Assembly: GCF_905115235.1 (NCBI RefSeq)
Contig: NC_051851.1
Location: 115,576,868-115,640,867 of the forward strand
Length of the DNA stretch: 64,000 nucleotides
From: Hermetia illucens
Lineage: Eukaryota > Arthropoda > Insecta > Diptera > Stratiomyidae
Direction of reading: 5' to 3'
Shown here in pieces: positions 46,707-55,930 of this stretch. Position numbers and translations under genes: made by a program. The notes under the pieces are model-generated. The model was not told where the DNA came from and did no database searches. It saw only the letters and a list, made by a program, of their open reading frames with translations. Position 1 is the first letter of the stretch. Every line of letters starts with the position of its first letter.

Positions 46707-47645
46707 ATGTATTGTGAATTTTGTAAAATTGAGGTAGGGAGTTCGTCGTGGCAGTTTCATCTGCGAACAAATTCGCACAAGCGAAACGCGACCGAGGCAA
46801 TTGATGCCAACCTGAAAAGAGTGAAAGGTTGTTTTGGTAACCGGATCGAAACCCTGGTATACGAAAACATGGACGAGGCTCTTTTGAATGCTACAGAGTT
46901 TTTAAAGAGGATGGAGGCTCCTTTGATGGAATACCTTCGTAGTGCGTTAGAGCAGCGCATGGCATTCAAATTTAATATTGAACTTTTCGCGGAGTTTATA
47001 AAAATAATGGATGAGGACAGTGAAAGTGTTGTGAGCATCAAGTCTTTCAATACCAAGATGCATGCAATATTAAGTGCTAATGAGATAGAGCCCGCGTTTA
47101 ACAATATGACGGCTCAAATAGTGGAAAAAATGGAAGGGTTTCAGGAGAAGGACAGTGGATGGGCTTTATTGAGGTTAACGCATTGCGAATTAAACCTAAA
47201 TGAGTTCAAACCACTGCGGGGAACGAATTTTATTCCATCCCCAAAGTATATAGCTCAAAAACGTGCATGTGTGAATGTAAGAAATAAAGATATTTATTGC
47301 TTCAAGTGGAGCATCATTTCTGCCCTATACCCCGTGAACACTCACTTGGAAAAAACATCATCATATGAAATCGATGATATCACAGATAGTGTAATAGTGC
47401 TAAAAAATGGACGAATTATAAACTTTTGGGGGCTTGATTTCCCCCTTAAAGTGAAAGACATTAGTGTGTTCGAGGAGCTGAATCCATCAATCAGCATCAA
47501 TTTATTCGGGTATGATTCAGAAATGAAAAAGATTGTGGGTCCCTATCACCTGTCGAAGGAGGAAAAGGTGCACCACATCAACTTGCTGCTGCTGCAATTT
47601 GGAGAAAAAAACCACTACATTTGGATTAAAGATATGTCAAGGTAA
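46707..47645 (+). CDS. Polinton ORF upstream of DNA polymerase B (zinc-finger start)
   Basis: This 312-residue ORF opens with a C2H2-like finger (CEFCKIEVGSSSWQFH, then HK). The middle is helical and Glu/Lys-rich. The end (LHHINLLLLQFGEKNHYIWI-type; here VHHINLLLLQFGEKNHYIWI) is the stretch that in insect Polintons lies just before the polymerase exonuclease domain. It is therefore the N-terminal module of the pPolB region. I treat it as a separate part of a fossil element and do not join it to the next ORF. Confidence 0.75.
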   Translation: MYCEFCKIEVGSSSWQFHLRTNSHKRNATEAIDANLKRVKGCFGNRIETLVYENMDEALLNATEFLKRMEAPLMEYLRSALEQRMAFKFNIELFAEFIKIMDEDSESVVSIKSFNTKMHAILSANEIEPAFNNMTAQIVEKMEGFQEKDSGWALLRLTHCELNLNEFKPLRGTNFIPSPKYIAQKRACVNVRNKDIYCFKWSIISALYPVNTHLEKTSSYEIDDITDSVIVLKNGRIINFWGLDFPLKVKDISVFEELNPSISINLFGYDSEMKKIVGPYHLSKEEKVHHINLLLLQFGEKNHYIWIKDMSR

Positions 47646-47715
47646 GAGAATATAACAGATTAGTCTTTCTTTCAGAGCCTTTCATATATTTTATTATTAT
47701 TATTATGTCACGAAA

Positions 47716-50211
47716 ATGGTGTCCCCGGAGAAATCAACGTTGGAGTATAGACATTTCGAGAGACAAATAGATGTGCCTTTTGTAGTCTATGCAGATTTCG
47801 AATGTCTACTTCAAGATATTCAAAGTTGTCAGCCGGATCCAGCATCAGCGTCAACAACAACTCTTCAAGAGCATATACCGTGTGCTTTTGCTTACTATAT
47901 TAAGTGTTGTTACGATTCTAATTTAGATAGGTTTAGAATATACAAGGGACCAGATTCTCCTAAAAAATTTATTAATTCGTTAGTATCTGATTTAAAATGG
48001 TTCTATATAAATCATATTCAGAAACCCAAATCGTCAAATACTTTGACTTTAGATGAGGAAAAAACGCAAAGAGAAGCAACTCTATGTTGCATTTGTAAGA
48101 AAACGCTGGATAGTGATAGAGTTCGCGAACATTGCCACTTTACCGGAAAGTATAGAGGTCCGGCTCATAGCTCATGCAATCTTTTGTTTCAGATTCCTAA
48201 ATTCTTCCCAATTCTATTTCATAACTTTTCAGGGTATGATTGTCATTTGTTTGTCAAGGAGCTGGCAAGCATTGATGGAGATATTTCAATAATACCCATT
48301 AATAAGGAACTGTACGTGTCGCTTTCCAAAAAAATACCCCTTAATGATTCTGAAACCATTGAATTAAGATTTTTGGATTCGTTAAGATTCATGCATAGCA
48401 GTCTTGATGCACTCGTAAACAATCTGGCTCATAAAGATTTGAAAACTGTTTCAGGGGTATATGGAGATGGCGAAAAATTCAGTCTTCTTACGCGAAAGGG
48501 TGTGTTTCCTTATGAATATATAAACTCTTGGGATCGACTTAATGAAACTTCTCTACCATCTCGAGAGAAATTTTTCAATAAGATGTCAAACACTGAGTGC
48601 AAAGAAGCAGATTATCAACATGCGCTCAATGTTTGGAAGCAATTCAATTGTGGTGTTATGTGGGACTATTTGGAGTTGTATCTGAAAACAGATGTTTTGC
48701 TTCTAACAGATGTTTTTGAAAACTTTCGAAATGTTTGTAAAAATATATATGGACTTGATCCTTGTCAATATTATACGACTCCTGGCTTATCATGGGATGC
48801 CATGCTTAAAATTACATCCATAAAACTGGAGCTTCTCACAGATATCGAAATGCATCACTTTGTGAAAAGAGGAATTAGGGGGGGTATTACGCAATGTTCG
48901 CATCGCCATTCAACTGCAAATAATAAATATATGAAAAATTATAAAGAAGAGGATCCTTCCAAATATTTAATGTATGTAGATGCTAATAATCTATACGGAT
49001 GGGCAATGTCACAGCCGCTTCCCTATGCTGAATTCAAGTGGGTTGAAAATATAGTTGATTTTGATGTTTTGAATATTGCAGCAGATTCGGATATTGGATA
49101 CATATTGGAAGTTGATTTGGAGTATCCAATATCAAAACATGATGAGCACAATGATTTGCCATTATGTCCAGAAAATAAAATCCCGCATAATTCGAAAACT
49201 AACAAACTGATTGTGGATTTAACAGACAAGCAAAAATATGTTATCCACTATCGGAATCTGCAGCAATGCATTCAAAATGGTTTGAAACTGACTCGCATCT
49301 ACAGGATTTTACAGTTTAAACAATCCAGTTGGTTGAAGGAATATATCGATTTAAATACCCATTACAGGAAAATGAGTAAAAATCCTTTCGAGAAAAATTT
49401 TTTCAAACTTTTGAATAATGCAGTTTATGGCAAAACCATGGAAAACGTTGACAAAAGAAAGGACGTAAAAATTGTTACCGATTGGGAGAGTCGAGGCAGA
49501 CAGTCAGGCGCTCGAGTGCTTATTTCAAAACCCAATTTTCACAGCGCAGCTGTATTTACACCAAACATGGCAGCTATCCAAATGGATAGAGTATTTACTT
49601 GTTACGACAAACCAATTTACTTGGGATTTACTGTGCTTGATCTATCCAAACTGAAAATGTATGATTTTCACTATCATTATATGAAACCTAAGTATAATGA
49701 TAAGCTCATTCTAAATTACATGGATACGGACAGTTTCATTTACACTATCGAAACGGAAGATGTGTACAAAGATATTTTGTCTGATATTGATACACAATTT
49801 GATACATCAGAATATGCTATCGATAATATATATAATATTCCTCAAAAAAATGCTAAAGTCTTGGGTTTGATGAAAGATGAAAATAATGGTAAAATAATGA
49901 CAGAATTTATAGGATTAAGATCTAAAATGTATTCATTTAGCGTAGAAAATGACGGTTTTGTTAAAAAAGCCAAAGGAGTTAAGAAAATAATAATGGATGG
50001 TTTAAGTTTAGATGATTATCGTGATTGTCTATTTAGAAAAAAAATATTTAGAGGTAACATGTTTATATTTAGGTCTAAGATGCATAATTTGTATACAGAA
50101 TGTATTAATAAAATTGCATTAAACTATTTAGATGATAAGCGATTCATAAGAGAGGACGGGGTTAGAACATATGCTTGGGGACATTTTAATATAAGAATGG
50201 ATGTAAACTAG
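47716..50211 (+). CDS. Polinton protein-primed DNA polymerase B
   Basis: This 831-residue ORF is a family B DNA polymerase of the protein-primed type, which would copy the element's linear DNA. Exonuclease blocks are VPFVVYADFECLL (residues 18-30), HNFSGYDCHLFVKEL (about 168-182) and YLKTDVLLLTDVFENF (about 320-335). Between the first two, a Cys/His cluster (CCICKKTLDSD, then HCHFTGKYRG) resembles an HNH-like zinc site. Polymerase blocks are LMYVDANNLYGWAMSQPLPY (motif A region, about 420), FFKLLNNAVYGKTMENV (motif B region, about 560) and LNYMDTDSFIYTI (motif C, about 670). It is transcribed in the same direction as the preceding ORF and is the longest ORF of the element. Confidence 0.93.
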   Translation: MVSPEKSTLEYRHFERQIDVPFVVYADFECLLQDIQSCQPDPASASTTTLQEHIPCAFAYYIKCCYDSNLDRFRIYKGPDSPKKFINSLVSDLKWFYINHIQKPKSSNTLTLDEEKTQREATLCCICKKTLDSDRVREHCHFTGKYRGPAHSSCNLLFQIPKFFPILFHNFSGYDCHLFVKELASIDGDISIIPINKELYVSLSKKIPLNDSETIELRFLDSLRFMHSSLDALVNNLAHKDLKTVSGVYGDGEKFSLLTRKGVFPYEYINSWDRLNETSLPSREKFFNKMSNTECKEADYQHALNVWKQFNCGVMWDYLELYLKTDVLLLTDVFENFRNVCKNIYGLDPCQYYTTPGLSWDAMLKITSIKLELLTDIEMHHFVKRGIRGGITQCSHRHSTANNKYMKNYKEEDPSKYLMYVDANNLYGWAMSQPLPYAEFKWVENIVDFDVLNIAADSDIGYILEVDLEYPISKHDEHNDLPLCPENKIPHNSKTNKLIVDLTDKQKYVIHYRNLQQCIQNGLKLTRIYRILQFKQSSWLKEYIDLNTHYRKMSKNPFEKNFFKLLNNAVYGKTMENVDKRKDVKIVTDWESRGRQSGARVLISKPNFHSAAVFTPNMAAIQMDRVFTCYDKPIYLGFTVLDLSKLKMYDFHYHYMKPKYNDKLILNYMDTDSFIYTIETEDVYKDILSDIDTQFDTSEYAIDNIYNIPQKNAKVLGLMKDENNGKIMTEFIGLRSKMYSFSVENDGFVKKAKGVKKIIMDGLSLDDYRDCLFRKKIFRGNMFIFRSKMHNLYTECINKIALNYLDDKRFIREDGVRTYAWGHFNIRMDVN

Positions 50212-50400
50212 AATAAAATGATTCATATGATAATAATAAATAAATGTAGACTAGAAAAAAAAAGTTTTCTTTCTCTCTCTCTTTTTATGGAATAGGAGCA
50301 GCCGAAAGGGTAGGTAATTTCAATCGTTCAGAGCAGTATAAATAGATCTCATGATGGTAAATATACAATTAGTTGGTTTTCGAAAATCGATTGGAATAGA

Positions 50401-51036
50401 ATGGAGTTTTTAGATATACTTCTTGTGTTAGGTTTTGGTGTGCCTTTTCTTTTAGGTAGCCCATTACCAGTGGTGAATCTTAATACCAACGAAAGTACAA
50501 ACAATTTAGCGTTTAATCTCGTGCTACCTGATAACAATACAGCGCAAGTGACATTATCTTTTCGACTTATGACTGTTAGTACAGTTTCAACAGAAACGAA
50601 CACGTCGTTTCAAAATGATGCCGATGTTGCTATTTCATCATCATCATGGCTGACGTCGACGTCAACAACAACAACAACAGAACCGTCTAGAAGATATGTT
50701 ACAGTCGATGAAGCAATAGAAGGATTTCGGCAAGCTTTGATTAAGAAGGAAATGGAAATAGCTGGAATTATCGAGAGCGAAAATATTTTTTACAGGCACT
50801 TTAAATTAGAGTTCGATGATGACAAAATTTTAACAGTTCGATGTACATATGATAGCAACTATTCCATGCGCTCACTGAAAATCGCATGTTATGAATACCA
50901 TGAGTTCGAAACCGAAAGAATACTCAGTAATGGCGAGGTTGAGTATATAAAAAAGGCAGATCCAGACTATAGGAGCAATATAGAATTTCTGGACTTGAAG
51001 AAAATGAAGCAAACCTATTCTATGAGTATTGCTTGA
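50401..51036 (+). CDS. Polinton orphan ORF with signal-like N-terminus
   Basis: I do not recognise this 211-residue product. It begins with a hydrophobic stretch (FLDILLVLGFGVPFLL) that could be a signal peptide or membrane anchor. It continues with an Asn/Thr-rich segment and a Ser/Thr run (SSSSWLTSTSTTTTTEPS). The C-terminal half is mixed charged (VTVDEAIEGFRQALIKKEME, KLEFDDDKILTVRC). It could be a membrane or secreted accessory protein. It follows the polymerase on the same strand, and the next ORF starts 30 bp later. Confidence 0.55.
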   Translation: MEFLDILLVLGFGVPFLLGSPLPVVNLNTNESTNNLAFNLVLPDNNTAQVTLSFRLMTVSTVSTETNTSFQNDADVAISSSSWLTSTSTTTTTEPSRRYVTVDEAIEGFRQALIKKEMEIAGIIESENIFYRHFKLEFDDDKILTVRCTYDSNYSMRSLKIACYEYHEFETERILSNGEVEYIKKADPDYRSNIEFLDLKKMKQTYSMSIA

Positions 51037-51066
51037 ACCGCGAACCTGTGCACAACGAATTAAAAA

Positions 51067-51390
51067 ATGGCGACGACGAATAAAAATAACAACGATGTGG
51101 ACGACGACCTTCAACGTTCTATTGAGGAGTTGAAACAATTTTTTTGTACCAACAGATTGCTAATTCTTACGGAGCACTTTAACCAATTTATAAGAAGCTA
51201 TACGTTTTTAAAACCATACGCTGAAATGTCGCAGAAAGTCAGCCAATTTGGAAAACATTACGTGAGCTGCCCGTGGACATATGACGATGCAAAATGCGGA
51301 CCAGACACTTGTGAATGTTATAGTGTTCGTAGGAGAATAAATGAAATGAAAAACCTTGTTCAGTTTTACAAAAGATTAACTAATAAATAA
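51067..51390 (+). CDS. Polinton small orphan ORF
   Basis: This product of 107 residues is not recognised. The N-terminus is acidic and Asn-rich (MATTNKNNNDVDDDLQRS). Helical sequence follows. Four Cys residues lie in and around PWTYDDAKCGPDTCECYS, possibly a small metal-binding loop. It lies just downstream of the signal-bearing ORF and converges on the integrase gene. Confidence 0.5.
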   Translation: MATTNKNNNDVDDDLQRSIEELKQFFCTNRLLILTEHFNQFIRSYTFLKPYAEMSQKVSQFGKHYVSCPWTYDDAKCGPDTCECYSVRRRINEMKNLVQFYKRLTNK

Positions 51391-51432
51391 ATTTTATTCT
51401 TCAATCAAAATTACAGTGTTTCATTGTGAATC

Positions 51433-52353
51433 TTAATATATCATATCCTTGGTATTTATCCAGGAATTGTGTTTCGTTGAGAACCCTAGCCACTTCACAA
51501 ACGCTTGGTTACCATTCCTTTTCAATATTTTTTCCACAAGATAAATTGACGGATGCTCAGCTTTCAATAGTTCAGGCTCATAAAAACCACCTTCAATTTT
51601 ATTTCCTTCGTAATCTTCTAATAGATATGTAACGGGATTGGTAATACGAATTTCGCGAATCTTGAAAATTTCCGTGGTCCAATTGGGTGTGTAGCCCTTT
51701 TCAAATACATGCTTGTATTTACTGATTCGAACATGATCACCCACATTATATTTAAATGGACCCATCACCTTAATGTTGTTGTATACGGTAGACAGGAGTA
51801 ATTTTTCATTGGAACTATTCACAGCAGACGGAGCCATTTTAATTGTTCGGTGTTTTTTATTATTGTAGGCGTCAACTATATCATCGACTTGATTGATCCA
51901 CTTGTAGTTTCCATTCATACTAAACTCTTTCCACATCATATTCTTTAGGGTACGATTGAATCGTTCAACAATTGATGCCTTAAGTGGACTATACGTAGAA
52001 TAATGGTTTATTTGATATTTTGTCATAACATTTTTAAAATGTTTGTTGTAGAATTCTTTTCCGTCGTCTGTTTGTAGGTTTTTAGGAATGCGTCCTCGTT
52101 GGAGAATCTGTTCAATTGCTATAGCAACTTCTTTACCCATTTTTGTTTTGATGGAAGCCGTCCACGCAAACTTGGAAAACGTGTCGATGATCGTAAGAAG
52201 GAAACGGAACCCCGTATTGTCGCTAACATATGCTCCCATTTCAACTAAATCGGCCTGCCACAAGTCATCCAACCCTTTAATTATGACTCGTCGTCGGTTA
52301 AAATTTTTTCGAGCTGACCTATGTAATTCGTTTACTACTTGCCGTTTGCTCAT
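51433..52353 (-). CDS. Polinton integrase with C-terminal chromodomain
   Basis: This 306-residue retroviral-type (rve) integrase would insert the element and make the family's 6-bp target duplications. The catalytic core has DLVEMG (about residue 35), LLTIIDTFSKFAWTASIKT, the QTDDGKEF block (about 95), HYSTYSPLKASIVERFNRTL (about 117-136), and then a DDIVDAYNNKKHRTIKMAPS segment. The C-terminus SIYLVEKILKRNGNQAFVKW, then GFSTKHNSWI, is a chromodomain, as in Polinton and chromovirus-type integrases. It heads the minus-strand block's downstream end and converges on the plus-strand ORFs. Confidence 0.93.
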   Translation of the reverse strand: MSKRQVVNELHRSARKNFNRRRVIIKGLDDLWQADLVEMGAYVSDNTGFRFLLTIIDTFSKFAWTASIKTKMGKEVAIAIEQILQRGRIPKNLQTDDGKEFYNKHFKNVMTKYQINHYSTYSPLKASIVERFNRTLKNMMWKEFSMNGNYKWINQVDDIVDAYNNKKHRTIKMAPSAVNSSNEKLLLSTVYNNIKVMGPFKYNVGDHVRISKYKHVFEKGYTPNWTTEIFKIREIRITNPVTYLLEDYEGNKIEGGFYEPELLKAEHPSIYLVEKILKRNGNQAFVKWLGFSTKHNSWINTKDMIY

Positions 52354-52437
52354 TTTAGAATGAACTGAATTTCGTAATATGATTGATGATTGTATTTGTT
52401 GTTGTTTTCAAGGTATGACTTTGAACTGTCATCATCA

Positions 52438-52775
52438 TTATAGTTTTGTAAGTTCGTCGATTTCAAGTTGAATTTGTCTGTCTATATATTCTTTGAGTTT
52501 CTCAATGTTAATATCAACGTAGTTCTTTGTAGAAGCATCAGCATCCTCAACGGGTTCTCCAAGATTCTTGAGTTGTTTGAATTTGATGTTGTAATCACCG
52601 CTTTCCGTTTTATTAAATCCCGCACCATGCAAACCTTGTAGACCATCCTTACCCTGCCCTGCTGACCTATAGGACCTTGGGGACCTTGAGGACCCGGGGG
52701 TCCTTGAAGTCCTTGCAAACCACGTTTTCCTCCTCCAGTATCGTTTGAAAATCGACCAAATTTATCAACACCCAT
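52438..52775 (-). CDS. Polinton collagen-like, fibre-like protein
   Basis: Two overlapping minus-strand frames cover this gene region (52482-52775 and 52438-52632). One carries collagen Gly-X-Y repeats (GLQGLQGPPGPQGPQGPIGQ). The other reads ESGDYNIKFKQLKNLGEPVE, then DADASTKNYVD, a pattern familiar from phage and virus fibre proteins, with a short helical end. It is probably a virion surface or fibre protein by analogy. The locus is small and looks broken about once. The frames are not joined here. Confidence 0.6.
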
Positions 52776-52800
52776 TTAATAAATGATGTGAGCTGCGTGT

Positions 52801-53823
52801 TTATTCTATTATTTGTGATTCTTTCAATTCTTCAATGATTGATATAATTTCATTGTTATGATTATTGTGACCGGCTTGCTGTGACGCAATGAGTAACCGC
52901 AATCGACTTACTAGTTCATTGGGATCATCCCAATATATATAGTCAATTTGTTTGTTAGACGTTTCCATTAAATTAGGGTTTTTGCATTTAATATTAGGGG
53001 TTCGTGTTAACCCTTTTCCTTCTTTTCTATTTAACAATTTAGAAATTATTCTTGTATATTTAAAGCTTCGATTTCCATTGATTTGACTGCTACTGTCATA
53101 AGAACGCCTGTGGGCATTAGAGTGTAGAAGAATACTTTTATAATTCTCTAAATCATCGTCGGAATATATTGTTTCATCTGGATACTTCATAAAAAGCAGT
53201 TCATATAAACCCCGACTTCCAATGTAAGATTTTTCATCTACAATTATATGATTATCATCGATTGCGAAATCTGAATTTCCTATTTTCCACTGATTTCCAT
53301 TATTGTCATCCCTATATACCCCATAAATACTGTCAATTACAGATGGTTGATTTACATAGATATCTAAATATTGCTTAGCAATATCTGAAAAATGATTTTG
53401 CTTCAGGTATTCTCCCAGATATTCTTGTCCTTCCGGAGTGGCAACATATTGGCGAACAGCTTTTGTAGAAGAAGAAGAAGTGTTGGTGAGGTTAAGTTTC
53501 CGGTTAAACTTTGACTTAGGAGTTTCAAAAATGTGTTCATTTTCTTCATAGACACGATCTCTCTTTAATTCCTCATCTTTACATTTAATACGAGCTGATG
53601 AAGACTCTTCTTTGATCTTTGGTTTTTTTATGTCTTGTTCCTGCAATACTTTAGCTTTTTTAACAAATTCTTTGAGGGGTTCCGTGATGGGCTTAAATGT
53701 TTCTTCCAACTGAATCTCTGTTCCGGCTTTGTTAGCTTTCAGCTGTTGATATTTTTTCCTTATTGAATCGGTTGTCTTTACAATATCACTTAGCAACTGT
53801 TTGTCAAGCTTTGTTCTTTTCAT
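52801..53823 (-). CDS. Polinton conserved protein of unknown function
   Basis: 340 residues. The N-terminus is helical and Lys/Glu-rich (about 1-90) and could form a coiled coil. A central globular part includes YVATPEGQEYLGEYLKQ and GVYRDDNNGNQWKIGNSDFA, with SYIGSRGLYELLFMKYPDE after it. The C-terminus reads YIYWDDPNELVSRLRLLIAS, then QQAGHNNHNNEIISIIEELK. That C-terminal signature is widespread in insect Polinton-derived hypothetical proteins (I recall it as a DUF8207-type domain, not verified). The role is unknown. Its place in the capsid/packaging block suggests a virion or assembly function. Confidence 0.75.
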   Translation of the reverse strand: MKRTKLDKQLLSDIVKTTDSIRKKYQQLKANKAGTEIQLEETFKPITEPLKEFVKKAKVLQEQDIKKPKIKEESSSARIKCKDEELKRDRVYEENEHIFETPKSKFNRKLNLTNTSSSSTKAVRQYVATPEGQEYLGEYLKQNHFSDIAKQYLDIYVNQPSVIDSIYGVYRDDNNGNQWKIGNSDFAIDDNHIIVDEKSYIGSRGLYELLFMKYPDETIYSDDDLENYKSILLHSNAHRRSYDSSSQINGNRSFKYTRIISKLLNRKEGKGLTRTPNIKCKNPNLMETSNKQIDYIYWDDPNELVSRLRLLIASQQAGHNNHNNEIISIIEELKESQIIE

Positions 53824-53984
53824 TGTTTATGCAAACGGATGCAATCGGTCAAATTTCGAAATATATCTAAAATGTTTTGAAATATTCTTTCAATAGGTTC
53901 TAGTTTGATTTTGAACTGATTTTTGCAGCACCTAAATCGATTTGTTGTTTCTCTTTTGAATTGTTTGGAACTGTCCTCACTGTT

Positions 53985-54217
53985 GCTGCACTCAAACTGT
54001 ATTGAACTGTTATCGAACTGTATTGAACAGCTATTGAGCTGCATCAAACTGGTCCTTTGAACTGAACTGCTTTGAACTGTTCGTGAACTGATTTTAACTG
54101 CTTTGAACTGCTCCTGGACTGCTTTGAACTGCTTCTGAACTGCTTTGAACTGCTTTGAACTGCTCTGAACTGCTCCTGAACTGCTCCTGAACTGCTTTGA
54201 ACTGCTCCTGAACTGCT
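53985..54217. repeat. GAACTG-rich minisatellite inside the Polinton
   Basis: Imperfect tandem repeats of 10-13 bp built on GAACTGCTTT, GAACTGCTCCT and TTGAACTG run for about 230 bp, between the DUF8207-type gene and the ATPase gene. A small minus-strand open frame over part of it (53820-54047) is Gln/Asn/Ser-rich and probably not a true gene. Confidence 0.85.
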
Positions 54218-54275
54218 AAGTTGGTAATGATGCTTTTAATAGATGTGGGGTTCTTTCCATACTGTGGATTTGCTT

Positions 54276-54998
54276 TTATAGTATTATGAATATATCGAAT
54301 CCCTTTCGATATCGACCCTTCTCTAAAGAACTGTCTTTATCAATTACACAGAATCCATATTTATCATTCCAACATTCAGCACAAATGGTTCTAAACTGTT
54401 CGAAAGTCATGTCGGTGTTTACGTGATCATTGTAAATGTGTCTTAAATTCATATCATCCTGTTTGAATATAATCAAAAAATTTGCGTTATCTCGAATAAG
54501 GTGTTTCGGTATTCTTGTATATGTTTGACACAGATAAAAGCTATCAATATTATGATGTCGTCCCATACAGAAATATGATCGAATATTCTCTTGTTTCTCG
54601 CTGGCAATATCATCGAAAATGAAAACAGAGTCAGATTTGGCTTCTTCAGGCGAAATCACTTCACTATTATTTGAGAAGCCCAATCCGGAAATAGCTTTAA
54701 CAGCCTGCTTCAAATGTTCATATTTGGGTTGATGTAATGATTTCGAGTAGATGTAAATATTTTCAAATTTTATACCATTTGGATGCTTCAATAGAGAAAG
54801 CATAACGTTAGTTTTGCCGCAGTTATAAGGACCCGTAATAATACCCCGAATATTATTAGGCAATAAATTGCTGTGTTTAGCTATACAGCTTTCATTTGTA
54901 ATGTCAGTGTTTTCCACCACCAACCTTTGTTGTTGTTGTATAAACCGCATTATCAGTGCAACTAAAGAACCAGACTGAAAGTAATTACGTTGTTGCAA
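54276..54998 (-). CDS. Polinton genome-packaging-type ATPase
   Basis: This 240-residue P-loop ATPase is of the FtsK/HerA-like, A32-type class. In this family it is thought to pump element DNA into the capsid. The Walker A motif is ITGPYNCGKTNVMLS (about residues 54-68), and Walker B is SVFIFDDIAS (about 126-135). It also has NLRHIYNDHV and FCVIDKD near the C-terminus. It opens the minus-strand block and diverges from the phospholipase-like gene across only about 80 bp, so the two probably share a promoter region. Confidence 0.9.
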   Translation of the reverse strand: MQQRNYFQSGSLVALIMRFIQQQQRLVVENTDITNESCIAKHSNLLPNNIRGIITGPYNCGKTNVMLSLLKHPNGIKFENIYIYSKSLHQPKYEHLKQAVKAISGLGFSNNSEVISPEEAKSDSVFIFDDIASEKQENIRSYFCMGRHHNIDSFYLCQTYTRIPKHLIRDNANFLIIFKQDDMNLRHIYNDHVNTDMTFEQFRTICAECWNDKYGFCVIDKDSSLEKGRYRKGFDIFIIL

Positions 54999-55079
54999 AA
55001 AGTGTTATAGTCTGCGAGAGTTGTTGAACCGAGCAGGATTATACGCATACATAGACGCAAAGAGAACGGTCACTATAAA

Positions 55080-55874
55080 ATGATTGATCATAAAAATAAA
55101 TATACTAGTACAACACGAAAAGCGGTGAAAGGAAGAGGTGTGATTAATACCCTAATCAATAGACTTCCAATTGAACTGCATCTACCTGGTTATCAATACT
55201 GTGGTCCTGGTACAAAACTAAGCGAGCGGCTTGCTAGAGGTGATCCAGGAATAAACTTATTGGATCAAGCCTGTAAAGAGCATGACATTGGATATTCAAA
55301 ATTTAAAGAAACGGCTGATCGTCATATATTAGATAAAATATTAGCTGAAAAGGCATGGCAACGAGTCAGATCAGCAGACGCAGGATTGTCAGAACGAGCT
55401 AACGCACTACTTGTAACCAACATGATGAAAGCTAAAGTAAAATTAGGAATGGGAATGAAGAATAAACCGAAATTTGGAACAATTGTTTCCAAAGTCCGAA
55501 GGATTGTCAAAAGAAAGAAACCCGACACAATGAAAGCGAGTATTAAAGTAGCCTTAGCTGCTGCAAAGAATATAACAAAGGGACGGAAGAAGACTCTCAA
55601 GACTCCAAGGATAATACCCATTCCTAAAGTTGGTGGAGTTCTACCTTTTCTAGTTCCTCTTTTCGCAGGATTATCTGCTATTGGTGCTTTATCAGGTGGA
55701 GCTGCGGGAATAGCGAAAGCTGTTAATGATGCTACCAATGCCAAAAAGACCTTAGAAGAAAAACAGCGTCATAACCAAAAAATGGAGGAGATAACATTAG
55801 GCCGAGGATTGCATTTAAAACCGTACAGAAAAGGATTAGGGTTGTTTTTGAATCCTGCTTCAAAAAACTTTTAA
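55080..55874 (+). CDS. Polinton phospholipase A2-like capsid-associated protein
   Basis: 264 residues. The N-terminal half carries a parvovirus VP1-like phospholipase A2 domain: LPGYQYCGPGTKLSERLARG (calcium-loop YCGPG, about residues 35-54) and LLDQACKEHDIGYSKF (the HD catalytic helix, about 60-75). In parvoviruses this domain helps virions leave endosomes. The middle is strongly basic (RRIVKRKKPD, AAAKNITKGRKKTLK). A hydrophobic segment follows (GGVLPFLVPLFAGLSAIGAL, about 190-215). The GLHLKPYRKGLGLFLNP tail resembles adenovirus-type minor core or membrane-lytic proteins. This suggests an entry or core protein. It starts the rightward capsid block. Confidence 0.85.
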   Translation: MIDHKNKYTSTTRKAVKGRGVINTLINRLPIELHLPGYQYCGPGTKLSERLARGDPGINLLDQACKEHDIGYSKFKETADRHILDKILAEKAWQRVRSADAGLSERANALLVTNMMKAKVKLGMGMKNKPKFGTIVSKVRRIVKRKKPDTMKASIKVALAAAKNITKGRKKTLKTPRIIPIPKVGGVLPFLVPLFAGLSAIGALSGGAAGIAKAVNDATNAKKTLEEKQRHNQKMEEITLGRGLHLKPYRKGLGLFLNPASKNF

Positions 55875-55930
55875 AAACGCTACCCAAGAGAGCATTAAAT
55901 GAGAATGATTTAAAGAGATTCGCCAGATTC

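Noticed and set aside
46757-47104. 115-codon minus-strand frame
   Set aside because: Antisense shadow of the ORF upstream of the polymerase.
53985-54217. Regular short repeats considered as a CRISPR-like array
   Set aside because: Units are contiguous and imperfect with no unique spacers; this is a eukaryotic minisatellite.
55322-55744. 140-codon minus-strand frame
   Set aside because: Antisense shadow of the phospholipase A2-like gene.
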